Below, piece after piece: positions 1-7,189 of a DNA stretch of 11,546 nt; position 1 is the first letter of the stretch, and every line of letters begins with the position of its first letter. A model generated the notes under the pieces. It searched no databases, was not told the origin of the DNA, and was given only the letters and a program-made list of their open reading frames with translations. Origin of the DNA: Actinomycetota bacterium (GTDB lineage Bacteria; Actinomycetota; Actinomycetes; S36-B12); the NCBI GenBank assembly GCA_016870425.1, contig VGBQ01000068.1, forward strand, positions 1 to 11,546. Reading direction: 5' to 3'. Made by a program: the position numbers and the translations under genes.

Positions 1-206
1 CGGGCAGGCTGTCCTTCGCTCTCGACGTCACCGACCCCGAGCCGCTCCCGGCAGAGCATCCCCTGTGGCGCGCACCGGGAGTGCTCATCTCCCCGCACGT
101 CGGCGGCAACACGACGGCCTTCCTGCCGCGCATCGGCCGACTCGTTCGTGAGCAGGTGGACCGGTGGGAGTCGGGGTGCGGGCTTGGCAACGTCGTCGTG
201 CCCTAA
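1..206 (+). CDS. D-isomer-specific 2-hydroxyacid dehydrogenase, C-terminal end (partial)
   Basis: The reading frame is open from the window edge (first full codon at base 3) to TAA at 204-206, giving 67 residues. ALDVTDPEPLP followed by HPLW and ISPHVGG is the C-terminal signature of NAD(P)-dependent D-2-hydroxyacid dehydrogenases (SerA/GhrA/GyaR-like). The His of SPHVGG is the catalytic acid/base and the Glu of DPEPLP is its partner. The family interconverts 2-keto acids and D-2-hydroxy acids. The substrate cannot be told because the N-terminal part lies outside the window. The stop codon overlaps the likely -10 box of the next gene, ilvD, 9 bases downstream. It may be part of the nearby sugar-acid cluster (for example reducing a 2-keto acid product), but that is inference from position only. 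Confidence 0.85.
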   Translation, partial: GRLSFALDVTDPEPLPAEHPLWRAPGVLISPHVGGNTTAFLPRIGRLVREQVDRWESGCGLGNVVVP

Positions 207-209
207 TGT
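204..209 (+). promoter_or_regulatory. Putative -10 box for leaderless ilvD (copy A)
   Basis: TAATGT fits the actinobacterial -10 pattern TANNNT and is followed by exactly 6 bases and then the ATG at 216, so transcription would start at or next to the start codon. No Shine-Dalgarno sequence is visible before the ATG, which supports leaderless translation. TTGGCA at 184-189 resembles a -35 box, but the 14-base spacer is short. The box overlaps the stop codon of the preceding gene. Confidence 0.45.
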
Positions 210-215
210 GGATCT

Positions 216-1904
216 ATGGTCGATATCAAGCCCCGTAGCCGCGACGTGACCGATGGCCTCGAGCGGGCACCCGCCCGAGGCATGCTCCGCGCGGTCGGCA
301 TGGGCGACGACGATTTTGTCAAGCCGCAGATCGGCATTGCCTCGTCGTGGAACGAGATCACGCCGTGCAACCTCTCCCTCGAGCGGCTTGCCCGCTCGGC
401 GAAGGAGGGCGTGCACGCCGCCGGCGGCTTCCCCATGCAGTTCGGCACGATCTCAGTCTCCGACGGCATTTCCATGGGCCACGAGGGGATGCACTTCTCG
501 CTCGTGAGTCGCGAGATCATCGCTGACTCCGTCGAGGCGGTCATGCAGGCGGAGCGGCTCGACGGCATGGTCACCTTCGCCGGCTGCGACAAGAGCCTGC
601 CCGGCATGCTCATGGCCTCCGCGCGCCTGAACCTGTCGGCCGTCTTCGTCTATGCCGGGTCGATCCTTCCGGGATTCGCCAAGATGTCCGATGGATCCGA
701 GCGCGAGGTCACCATCATCGATGCCTTCGAGGCGGTCGGCGCCTGCGCGCGTGGACTCATGTCGCGCGAGGACGTCGACGCCATCGAGCGCGCTATCTGC
801 CCGGGTGAGGGCGCCTGCGGCGGGATGTACACCGCCAACACCATGGCCAGCGCCGCCGAGGCGATGGGTATGTCGCTGCCCGGATCCGCTGCACCCCCGG
901 CTGTCGACCGCCGACGTGACGGCTACGCCCGCAAGTCCGGCGAGGCGGTCGTCGAGCTCATTCGCCAGGGCATCACGACGCGCGACATCATCACCCGCCA
1001 GTCGCTCGAGAACGCCATCGCCGTGCTGATGGCGTTCGGCGGATCCACCAATGCGGTCCTGCACCTGCTGGCCATAGCCCACGAGGCGAACGTCGAGCTC
1101 GACATGGAGGACTTCCACCGCATCGGCTCCAAGGTGCCGCTCCTGGGCAACCTCAAGCCCTTCGGGCGCTATGTCATGAGCGACGTCGATCGCGTGGGCG
1201 GCGTACCCGTCGTCATGCGAGCCCTGCTCGACGCGGGCCTCATCCACGGTGACTGTCTCACGGTGACAGGCAAGACGGTCGCGGAGAATCTTGCCGACAT
1301 TGCCCCTCCGGACCCCGACGGCGAGATCCTGCGAGCGACCAAGGATCCCCTCGCTGCGACCGGCGGGATCACGATCCTTTCCGGGTCACTCGCACCCGAG
1401 GGCGCGGTGGTCAAGAACGCCGGCGTGCCCGTCGATTCCTTCGAGGGCACGGCGCGGGTCTTCGAGCGCGAGCAGGCCGCGATGGCGGCCCTCGAGGACG
1501 GCACCATCCAGGCGGGCGACGTGATCATCATTCGCTACGAGGGCCCCAAGGGCGGCCCCGGCATGCGCGAGATGCTCATGATCACCGGGGCCATCAAGGG
1601 TGCCGGCCTGGGCAAGGACGTCCTGCTCATCACCGACGGTCGTTTCTCTGGCGGCACCACCGGCCTGTGCGTGGGCCATGTCGCGCCTGAGGCGGTGGAC
1701 GGCGGGCCTATCGGCCTGGTGCATGAGGGCGATCGCATCCGCATCGACATCCCCTCGCGCACGCTCGACCTGCTCGTCGACGAGGACGAGCTCGCACGGC
1801 GGCGGGCGCAGTTCGCGCCGCTGCCGCCGCGCTACACCCGGGGGGTCTTGGCGAAGTACGCCAAGCTGGTCGGCTCCGCGAGTCGCGGCGCCGTCTGCGA
1901 CTAG
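216..1904 (+). CDS. ilvD: Dihydroxy-acid dehydratase, copy A (orthodox IlvD)
   Basis: This 562-residue protein dehydrates 2,3-dihydroxy-isovalerate or 2,3-dihydroxy-3-methylvalerate to the 2-keto acid, the third shared step of valine, leucine and isoleucine synthesis in the cytoplasm. Length is normal for the family. Likely iron-sulfur ligands are C51 (TPCN), C124 (GCDKSLPG) and C201 (GACGGMYTANTM). Mg ligands probably include D83 and D125, with K126 as the carbamylated lysine. The GRFSGGTTGLCVGH segment near residue 475 carries the catalytic serine. Motifs such as SSWNEITPCNLSL, VSDGISMGHEG and CPGEGACGG agree with my memory of mycobacterial IlvD, so I take this as the biosynthetic copy. ATG 216 has no Shine-Dalgarno but has a well-placed -10 box, suggesting a leaderless mRNA. 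A long palindrome follows the stop. Confidence 0.95.
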   Translation: MVDIKPRSRDVTDGLERAPARGMLRAVGMGDDDFVKPQIGIASSWNEITPCNLSLERLARSAKEGVHAAGGFPMQFGTISVSDGISMGHEGMHFSLVSREIIADSVEAVMQAERLDGMVTFAGCDKSLPGMLMASARLNLSAVFVYAGSILPGFAKMSDGSEREVTIIDAFEAVGACARGLMSREDVDAIERAICPGEGACGGMYTANTMASAAEAMGMSLPGSAAPPAVDRRRDGYARKSGEAVVELIRQGITTRDIITRQSLENAIAVLMAFGGSTNAVLHLLAIAHEANVELDMEDFHRIGSKVPLLGNLKPFGRYVMSDVDRVGGVPVVMRALLDAGLIHGDCLTVTGKTVAENLADIAPPDPDGEILRATKDPLAATGGITILSGSLAPEGAVVKNAGVPVDSFEGTARVFEREQAAMAALEDGTIQAGDVIIIRYEGPKGGPGMREMLMITGAIKGAGLGKDVLLITDGRFSGGTTGLCVGHVAPEAVDGGPIGLVHEGDRIRIDIPSRTLDLLVDEDELARRRAQFAPLPPRYTRGVLAKYAKLVGSASRGAVCD

Positions 1905-1972
1905 TTCGTTGAGTGGCGGCTTGTGCCGCCTCCCTTCGGCGTGTCGCGGTGCACAACTCGCCACTGAACGAA
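1905..1972. repeat. Long imperfect palindrome after ilvD copy A
   Basis: TTCGTTGAGTGGCG (1905-1918) and CGCCACTGAACGAA (1959-1972) are inverted repeats with one mismatch over 14 bases. Inside the left half is a perfect 6-bp hairpin, GGCGGC-TTGT-GCCGCC (1915-1930), which competes with the outer pairing. The element begins directly after the stop codon of ilvD and ends one base before the purine-rich ribosome binding site of the FAH gene. It has no T-run, so it is not a standard intrinsic terminator. It could be an mRNA-end stabiliser, a partial terminator, or a dispersed intergenic repeat. Confidence 0.7.
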
Positions 1973-1985
1973 GGAAGGGTCCCCC

Positions 1986-2846
1986 GTGAAGCTCATCCGC
2001 GTCGGTGCCGTGGGCGCCGAAGTCCCCGCAGTCCTCGGTCCGGCAGGGGAGAGGTACGACGTCTCGTCGATCACGCCGGACTTCGACTCGGCGTTCCTTG
2101 CGGGCGGAGGCATCGCCGACCTGCAGCGGCTCTGGGCGGCGGGCGACATCCAGGCGTTGCCCACGCTGCCGGATGACGCGCGACTCGGTGCGCCCATCGC
2201 CCGTCCGGGGCATCTGGTGTGCGCCGGACTCAACTACGCCGATCACGCGGCGGAGTCCGGCATGGCCATCCCCGAGGAGCCGCTGCTCTTCACGAAGGCC
2301 CCCAACACCGTCATCGGCCCGACCGACGACGTCCACATCCCCCGTGGCGCAACCAAGGTCGACTACGAGGTCGAGCTCGGGATCGTCATCGGTGCTACCT
2401 GCCGATACCTCGAGTCGCCTGCTGACGCCTGGAGCCGCATCGCGGGATTTGTCGTGAGCAACGACGTCTCCGAGCGCAGCTTCCAACTCGACCGTGGCGG
2501 GCAGTGGATGAAGGGCAAGTCCGCCGAGACCTTCAATCCCCTCGGTCCGTGGCTGGTGACTCCCGACGAGCTGGACTTCGGTGCGGGACTGGACCTGTGG
2601 CTCGATGTGGACGGCGTACGGCGGCAGACGGGCAGCACGAGCGCGCTCATCTTCGGCGTCGACGTGCTCGTGCACTACATCAGCCAGTTCCTCGTCCTCG
2701 ACCCCGGTGACCTGATCAACACCGGCACGCCGCCAGGCGTCGCCATGGGCATGGCCGAGCCGGCCTGGGTGCAGCCCGGGCAGGTCGTCACGGCCGGCAT
2801 CACGGGGCTGGGGGAGCAGCGCTCACGCTTCGTGTCCGCTCCGTAG
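1986..2846 (+). CDS. Fumarylacetoacetate hydrolase (FAH) family protein
   Basis: This 286-residue protein belongs to the FAH superfamily. Members are metal-dependent and cut C-C bonds of 2,4-diketo acids, decarboxylate or isomerise ring-cleavage products, or hydrolyse 2,4-diketo-3-deoxy sugar acids to pyruvate plus an acid. Visible elements are CAGLNYADHAAE (residues 79-90), FTKAPN around K104, the acidic metal ligands E128 and E130 (DYEVELG) and D160 (SNDVSER), the QWMKGKS lysines 176-178, and NTGTPPGVAMG (245-255). The layout resembles 2,4-diketo-3-deoxy-L-fuconate hydrolase-type enzymes, but many uncharacterised paralogs look the same. The start is GTG 1986 with AAGGAAGGG (1971-1979) six bases upstream. 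It follows ilvD copy A on the same strand after a palindrome. A role in the neighbouring sugar-acid cluster is inference. Confidence 0.88.
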   Translation: MKLIRVGAVGAEVPAVLGPAGERYDVSSITPDFDSAFLAGGGIADLQRLWAAGDIQALPTLPDDARLGAPIARPGHLVCAGLNYADHAAESGMAIPEEPLLFTKAPNTVIGPTDDVHIPRGATKVDYEVELGIVIGATCRYLESPADAWSRIAGFVVSNDVSERSFQLDRGGQWMKGKSAETFNPLGPWLVTPDELDFGAGLDLWLDVDGVRRQTGSTSALIFGVDVLVHYISQFLVLDPGDLINTGTPPGVAMGMAEPAWVQPGQVVTAGITGLGEQRSRFVSAP

Positions 2847-2859
2847 CCGGTCTGACCGG
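2847..2859. repeat. Short palindrome after the FAH gene
   Basis: CCGGT-CTG-ACCGG is a perfect 5-bp inverted repeat with a 3-base loop, starting directly after the FAH stop codon. There is no T-run. It could be a small operator for the next gene, whose putative -10 box lies 11 bases downstream, or it could be chance in GC-rich DNA. Confidence 0.3.
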
Positions 2860-2870
2860 TCGTCCGCGAC

Positions 2871-2876
2871 TAGGCT
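2871..2876 (+). promoter_or_regulatory. Putative -10 box for leaderless DUF2510 gene
   Basis: TAGGCT fits TANNNT and lies 7 bases before the ATG at 2884. No Shine-Dalgarno sequence is present in between. This suggests an independent promoter for the DUF2510 gene rather than read-through from the FAH gene. Confidence 0.4.
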
Positions 2877-2883
2877 CGCGGTC

Positions 2884-3564
2884 ATGAGCGACCAGACCCC
2901 CGATCCGACCGTGCCCAGCGCAGCCCCCGCCGGGTGGTATCCCGACCCGCAGAACCCTGGACAGCAGCGCTACTGGGATGGGAGTGCGTGGGGCGCGGCC
3001 GCACCGGCCGTGCCCACGGCTCCCGTCGCCTCTCCGGTCGCCGGGCCCATCACGTCGACCAACGCCATCATCGGCCTCGTACTCGCCATCGTCTCGTGGG
3101 TGATCTGTCCCATCATCGCGGCCATCGTCGCCCTGGTGCTGGCCCACTCCTCCAGCAAGGAGATCGCCGCGTCCGATGGTCGCGTGGGGGGAGCCGGCCT
3201 CAACACTGCAACGCGCATCATCGCATGGCTCAATATCGGTGTCTCCATCGTCGCGGGCCTCGTGATTGCGGTTCTCGCCATCTTCGGCGTGATCTTCGGC
3301 GCGAATGTCGTGGGCAACCTCGATCCTTCGATGAATTCCCGCACGGGACTAGCGGACGGTCAGTACGCCCTCAATCCGTCAACGAGGATCACTCTCAACG
3401 ATGAGTGCAGTTACGGCGGCACCGCGTCGATGCCCGGGAATGCGAACGCCGGCGACGTGTCGGTCTATGGCAGCGGACCCATCGAATGCCCCGACCTCGT
3501 CCAGGTCACGGTCGTCCTCTTCGAGGTGCGAGAGGGAGTCGCCCGCATCGTCAGCGTCGAGTAG
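2884..3564 (+). CDS. DUF2510 and DUF4190-like membrane protein
   Basis: The 226-residue protein has a clear domain order. At residues 15-36 there is a DUF2510 motif (GWYPDP, then RYWDGSAW), a short Trp-rich module found mainly in actinobacterial membrane proteins. A Pro/Ala/Val-rich linker follows to about residue 58. Two hydrophobic membrane segments lie at about 61-88 and 110-143, separated by a loop with KEIAASDGR, resembling DUF4190. The C-terminal domain (about 144-226) is probably outside the membrane and holds two cysteines, C175 and C202, that could form a disulfide. No function is known for this architecture. It ends 6 bases before the convergent SDR gene and has no evident metabolic link to its neighbours. 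ATG 2884 is chosen because the DUF2510 motif sits close behind it and a -10 box lies just upstream. Confidence 0.85.
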   Translation: MSDQTPDPTVPSAAPAGWYPDPQNPGQQRYWDGSAWGAAAPAVPTAPVASPVAGPITSTNAIIGLVLAIVSWVICPIIAAIVALVLAHSSSKEIAASDGRVGGAGLNTATRIIAWLNIGVSIVAGLVIAVLAIFGVIFGANVVGNLDPSMNSRTGLADGQYALNPSTRITLNDECSYGGTASMPGNANAGDVSVYGSGPIECPDLVQVTVVLFEVREGVARIVSVE

Positions 3565-3570
3565 CCGCGT

Positions 3571-4362
3571 TCACAGGTCGCGGAAGGCGTCCCAGTCGGC
3601 CCCGGCCGTGAGCCCGCCATCGAGCACGATCGTCTGCCCGGTGACCCACGACGACGCATCACTGGCGAGGTAGACCACCGAGCCGATGAGGTCCTCAGGC
3701 GCGCCCAACCGGCCGACCGGAGTGATGTGGTCGAACCACCGCTGGCGATGGTCCTCACCCCACAGGGGCTTGGTGAACTCCGTCTTGATGACGAAGGGCT
3801 CGATCGCGTTGACCCGGATGCCATCGACGGCCCACTCGCGTGCGCAGCTGCGCGTGAGCGAGGTGACACCGGCCTTCGTCGCGGCGTACACGGAGATCGT
3901 GTTGAAGCTGAAGCGGGCACTGAGCGAGCTGAGGTTGACGATGCAGCCCCTGCCCTGAGGGCGCATGATCGCGTGCGCCGCTTGGCTCGCGAAGTAGATC
4001 GCGCGCAGGTTGACCGAGACGATCGCGTCGAAGTCCTCGGGTGTGACGTCCTCCATCGGCTTGCGCCGGTTGATGCCCACTCCGTTGAGGAGCACGTCGA
4101 GTCCACCCAGGACGTCGGCACCCTGGCGGACGACGTCGGATGATCCCTCAGCGGTGGAGACATCCCCGACGACGGCAACGGCCTGACCGCCGGCCGCCTG
4201 GATTGCCTCCACCACGGGCGCTGCTCGCTCGGCTGACAGGTCGTGCACCGCCACGTGCGCACCCCGCTCGGCGAAGGCCCGGGCCATGACCGAGCCGAGT
4301 GCACCGCCTGCTCCCGTGAGGAGGACGCGGCGTCCTGTGAGGTCGAAGAGTGGATCGGTCAC
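3571..4362 (-). CDS. SDR-family NAD(P)-dependent oxidoreductase
   Basis: This is a 263-residue classical short-chain dehydrogenase. Residues 16-23 (TGAGGALG) form the glycine-rich cofactor loop. D41, at the end of the second strand (VHDLS), favours NAD over NADP. NGVG at 93-96 replaces the usual NNAG. N118, the Ser of NLSS (145-146), Y159 and K163 (YAATK) give the catalytic tetrad. The VLDGG ending is typical of 3-oxoacyl reductase-like and gluconate 5-dehydrogenase-like SDRs, so the substrate is open. The start is GTG 4362, which overlaps the stop of the upstream lactonase gene by 4 bases (GTGA), with GGAGG five bases upstream. It is therefore the last gene of the four-gene minus-strand operon and probably oxidises or reduces a pathway intermediate. 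The stop lies 6 bases from the convergent DUF2510 gene. Confidence 0.9.
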   Translation of the reverse strand: MTDPLFDLTGRRVLLTGAGGALGSVMARAFAERGAHVAVHDLSAERAAPVVEAIQAAGGQAVAVVGDVSTAEGSSDVVRQGADVLGGLDVLLNGVGINRRKPMEDVTPEDFDAIVSVNLRAIYFASQAAHAIMRPQGRGCIVNLSSLSARFSFNTISVYAATKAGVTSLTRSCAREWAVDGIRVNAIEPFVIKTEFTKPLWGEDHRQRWFDHITPVGRLGAPEDLIGSVVYLASDASSWVTGQTIVLDGGLTAGADWDAFRDL

Positions 4363-6119
4363 GTTGCCCTCCCAGGCAGATCGACGACGACGACATCATG
4401 TGGGGTCACCGTGTATGCGGCATCCGCGGCGCCGGTGAGGCACACCGCGCGTGGAGAATCCGTGAGATTGGCGACGATGGCCCAGCGGCCCTCGGGGCCA
4501 TCGAGCACGACGGCGTCGACCGCCTCCGGCTCACTCGAGGTCGTGGGCAGGACGTGCGTCGCGCGCGCAAGGGCGCGAACGACGGCGGAGACGGGGAACT
4601 CCTCACCGGGATCCGCGAGGAAGGCCGCATCCTGCGGCCCCGAGTCACGCGCCCGCAGCCCCTTCCAGCCGAGATCCTCGAAGAGAGTGACGGCCGAGAC
4701 CGTGCCGGGGATGGCGAGGCTGCGCACGGCGAGGGCCGTCCACGCCGCGGCGAATGGGTCGCGCTGACGCGCGTCGACGTCTGACGGCAGGTCGGTGTTG
4801 CTCACGTCGGATGTCGGGTCAGTCGCGTTGGGATTGAAGCGGGGCCGCAGGGACACCGGGCCCACGTGGATCTGCGTGCTCCCCGACAGTCGCGCGGCGT
4901 TGTCCGCGATGACCGCCAGCGTCGCGGTGTTCTGCATCACGGATCGGTCGTCGGACGCATGCACCTGGGGGTTGACCGAGAAGGTCGTCCATGACAGGCC
5001 GCCGGTGTCCGGGGGCTGTCGATTGAGTTCGGTGAAGTAGAGGTTGGTGCCGCACCCCCACGGCAGGTCCGGACCGAGTGCCGAGCGCCACGCATCGACC
5101 GTCGCGCGCGCAGTGACCTTCTCGTCGGGGTTGACCACCCAGACACCCGCCAGGGTGTCGCCCGCAGCGGCAAGTGGTGCCGCAAGGGAGGGGTTGGGAC
5201 CGCCGGCCGCGTGCAGCGCGAGGAATGCCTTGGCGCCAAGGTCGTGAGCATGGCGTACCGCATCGTCGATGCGATCGGGGGCGCCCGGGTGATCGGCGTC
5301 GATGTCAGCGTGCACGTGGCCGAGCGCGAGCGAGCGGAGGAATTCGGCTTCCGCGGGGCTCCAGGCGGCATCGGTGAGATGTACGCCGATGCTCGGCAAG
5401 GGTTGCGCGACTGCATGGACGGTGATGTCGATCGGCCCGAGGCCGGGAGGTGGGGGAGCGGATGCCGGCACTCCCGCGAGGGTGAGCGTGACGGACTGCT
5501 CGATGGCCTCCCCTGGCATCACCTCGACGGGGAAGGGCAGGGAGATCGGGGTGCAGTAGGTCTTGTACGACGCATCGCTCCAATTGCGGTGGTCCTCGGT
5601 CTCGAAGATCTCACCGGCGAAGGCTAGTCGCGCGGTGCCTGCTGCGCCGACGGGGTAGGTCATGGCCGTGACGTCGAGGAAGGGCTGATGCGGAGAGATC
5701 CGGTCGGGGAACGTGCTCGCCTCGATGCTTCCGCCGACGTGCGTGATCTCGCAGGAGCGCCCGGCGAAGCCCGCCATGGGATGCAGCACGCAGATGCCCA
5801 GGCGATTGCGGAGGAAGGGAGCACTCGCTTCACCACGCATGGTGTAGCTCAGGGTCCCATCGTGGTCGCCCTGGATCTGGAGTGACAATGCGAATGGCTC
5901 GGCGTCGAAGCTCCCGCGGGTGCGCACGCGAATCGTGAATGCGTCGCCACGATCATCGATGTCCTCGCTCAGGATGCGCCATGGCCGCGCCGTCCAGTTG
6001 CGGTCTTGGAAGACGACGTAGACGCGCCTCAGGATCTCCTCGTCGCCCAGGCGCACGCAGCGGATGTCGCCGGAGTCGTAGTCCAGTCGCAGGGGACCCG
6101 CGACGAGGGGGGTGGCCAC
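4359..6119 (-). CDS. apnL: Probable D-apionate lactonase (ApnL-like, three-part protein)
   Basis: This 586-residue protein resembles the D-apionate lactonase family, which opens D-apionolactone to D-apionate. Three parts are visible. Residues 1-215 look like a beta-rich N-terminal domain, with RNWTARPW near 40 and a characteristic HRNWSDASYKTYCTP at 177-191. Residues 225-515 look like a TIM barrel, with TNLYFTELNR (358-367) and VTLFEDLGWKG (477-487) carrying conserved acidic residues. Residues 530-586 form a small beta domain. The assignment rests on remembered family appearance, not on a search. GTG 6119 is chosen because it lies 2 bases after the stop of the dehydrogenase gene (TGA-TC-GTG), implying coupled translation; the same frame is open further upstream but only as a shadow of that gene. 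The end overlaps the SDR start by 4 bases. The neighbouring ApsD-like dehydrogenase would supply its substrate. It could be a lactonase for another sugar. Confidence 0.72.
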   Translation of the reverse strand: MATPLVAGPLRLDYDSGDIRCVRLGDEEILRRVYVVFQDRNWTARPWRILSEDIDDRGDAFTIRVRTRGSFDAEPFALSLQIQGDHDGTLSYTMRGEASAPFLRNRLGICVLHPMAGFAGRSCEITHVGGSIEASTFPDRISPHQPFLDVTAMTYPVGAAGTARLAFAGEIFETEDHRNWSDASYKTYCTPISLPFPVEVMPGEAIEQSVTLTLAGVPASAPPPPGLGPIDITVHAVAQPLPSIGVHLTDAAWSPAEAEFLRSLALGHVHADIDADHPGAPDRIDDAVRHAHDLGAKAFLALHAAGGPNPSLAAPLAAAGDTLAGVWVVNPDEKVTARATVDAWRSALGPDLPWGCGTNLYFTELNRQPPDTGGLSWTTFSVNPQVHASDDRSVMQNTATLAVIADNAARLSGSTQIHVGPVSLRPRFNPNATDPTSDVSNTDLPSDVDARQRDPFAAAWTALAVRSLAIPGTVSAVTLFEDLGWKGLRARDSGPQDAAFLADPGEEFPVSAVVRALARATHVLPTTSSEPEAVDAVVLDGPEGRWAIVANLTDSPRAVCLTGAADAAYTVTPHDVVVVDLPGRAT

Positions 6120-6121
6120 GA

Positions 6122-7189
6122 TCAGCTCGCGCTGCCGACCCGGTAGGGCAGTCCGGTCTCGAGCGACTCGTAGGCGCCCAGCGTCAACTCCATGGTGCGC
6201 AGTGTGTCCGCGCCGCTCGTCTCCGGCGTGCGGCCGGTGCGCAGGCACTCGACCCAGTGGCGCTGGAGGTTGACGACACTGTCCTGGATGCCGTTCCACG
6301 GCCGCGATGCCCATGGGTGCTCCGGGATTTGCAGGTCCTCGTCGATGACGGTCGCGCCCGTCATGCGTGCCGCGGAGTCGCCGACGTCGACAGGATGCGA
6401 CACCACCTGCAGGTGGTAGTCCGGGCCAAGGGTGATGACTCCACGGGTGCCCTCGAGCGTGACGAAGGCCTGGGGATACGTCGAGTGGCCGGCGAACGTC
6501 TCGTAGCTCGCGTCGGCGATGGCGGTCGCTCCGGGCATGCGCATGATGACCGTCGCGACGTCCTCGCCGACGATGCGCGGGTTGACCTTGAGGGCCTCCG
6601 CGTAGAGGGACTCCGGCTCGCCCATGAAGAACCGCGCGAGGTCGAACAGGTGCACCGCCACGTCGACGATGATCATGCGCTCGCTGTCGAGCAGCCACGG
6701 CTGCGCGGAGTAGCAGTCGTGGAAGCTGCGGAAGCTGAAGCGGCCGAAGAATGGTCGGCCGATCGCACCACTGTCGAGGACCTCCTTGACCCTGCGCATG
6801 GGGTGCTGGAAGCGGAAGTTCTCATGCACCATGAAGGGCAGGTCCTTGGCCGCCATGGCCGCCACCATGGCGCGCGCGTCCTCGAGGTCCCAGGCGAGCG
6901 GCTTCTGGCAGATGGCGGCCACACCGTGCTCGGCTGCGAGGTGCACCATCGTCGGATGCGTCGGCGGAGTGGTCGCGATGTCGACGAAGTCGAGTTCTTC
7001 GTTGGCGAAGAGCTCTGCGGCATCGGCGTAGGGGCGCCCCCCGAAGTCGCGCGCGGCGGCCTCGAGGCGCTGCGGATCGGTGTCGCACACGGCCACGAGC
7101 TCCACGTCGGGGATCTCCGCCCAGGCGTGCAGGTGGTTCTGGGCAAAGAAGCCGGTGCCGATGACGGCAAAGCGATAAGGCCTGCTCAT
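6122..7189 (-). CDS. apsD: Gfo/Idh/MocA dehydrogenase, probable D-apiose dehydrogenase
   Basis: This 355-residue protein has the Gfo/Idh/MocA fold. An N-terminal Rossmann domain carries VIGTGFFA (9-16), D36 in the VAVCDTDP strand for NAD binding, and CQKP (94-97) in place of the common EKP. The C-terminal alpha/beta domain contains GAIGRPFFGRFSFRS (141-155), IVDVAVHLFDLARF (174-187, with D176, H180 and D183), and a WASRPW-IQDSVVNLQRHW stretch near residue 300. GFF, VHENFRFQ and the last stretch recall D-apiose dehydrogenase, which oxidises D-apiose to D-apionolactone. Other aldose or inositol dehydrogenases share the fold, so the exact substrate rests on recall and on the adjacent lactonase. 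ATG 7189 is chosen: it overlaps the upstream sulfurtransferase stop as ATGA and sits 6 codons before the Rossmann strand. An upstream in-frame ATG at 7231 would add an unneeded extension. Confidence 0.75.
   Translation of the reverse strand: MSRPYRFAVIGTGFFAQNHLHAWAEIPDVELVAVCDTDPQRLEAAARDFGGRPYADAAELFANEELDFVDIATTPPTHPTMVHLAAEHGVAAICQKPLAWDLEDARAMVAAMAAKDLPFMVHENFRFQHPMRRVKEVLDSGAIGRPFFGRFSFRSFHDCYSAQPWLLDSERMIIVDVAVHLFDLARFFMGEPESLYAEALKVNPRIVGEDVATVIMRMPGATAIADASYETFAGHSTYPQAFVTLEGTRGVITLGPDYHLQVVSHPVDVGDSAARMTGATVIDEDLQIPEHPWASRPWNGIQDSVVNLQRHWVECLRTGRTPETSGADTLRTMELTLGAYESLETGLPYRVGSAS

Noticed and set aside
1386..2675. 429-codon minus-strand open frame
   Set aside because: It runs antisense across the end of ilvD copy A and most of the FAH gene, both strongly supported. 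The translation is Arg/Asp/His-rich with no recognisable motif, as expected for an antisense shadow in GC-rich DNA.
6120..6698. N-terminal extension of the lactonase frame up to 6698
   Set aside because: The extension lies inside the ApsD-like gene in another frame and is Arg/His-rich without motifs. GTG 6119, 2 bases after the stop of that gene, gives the expected N-terminus.
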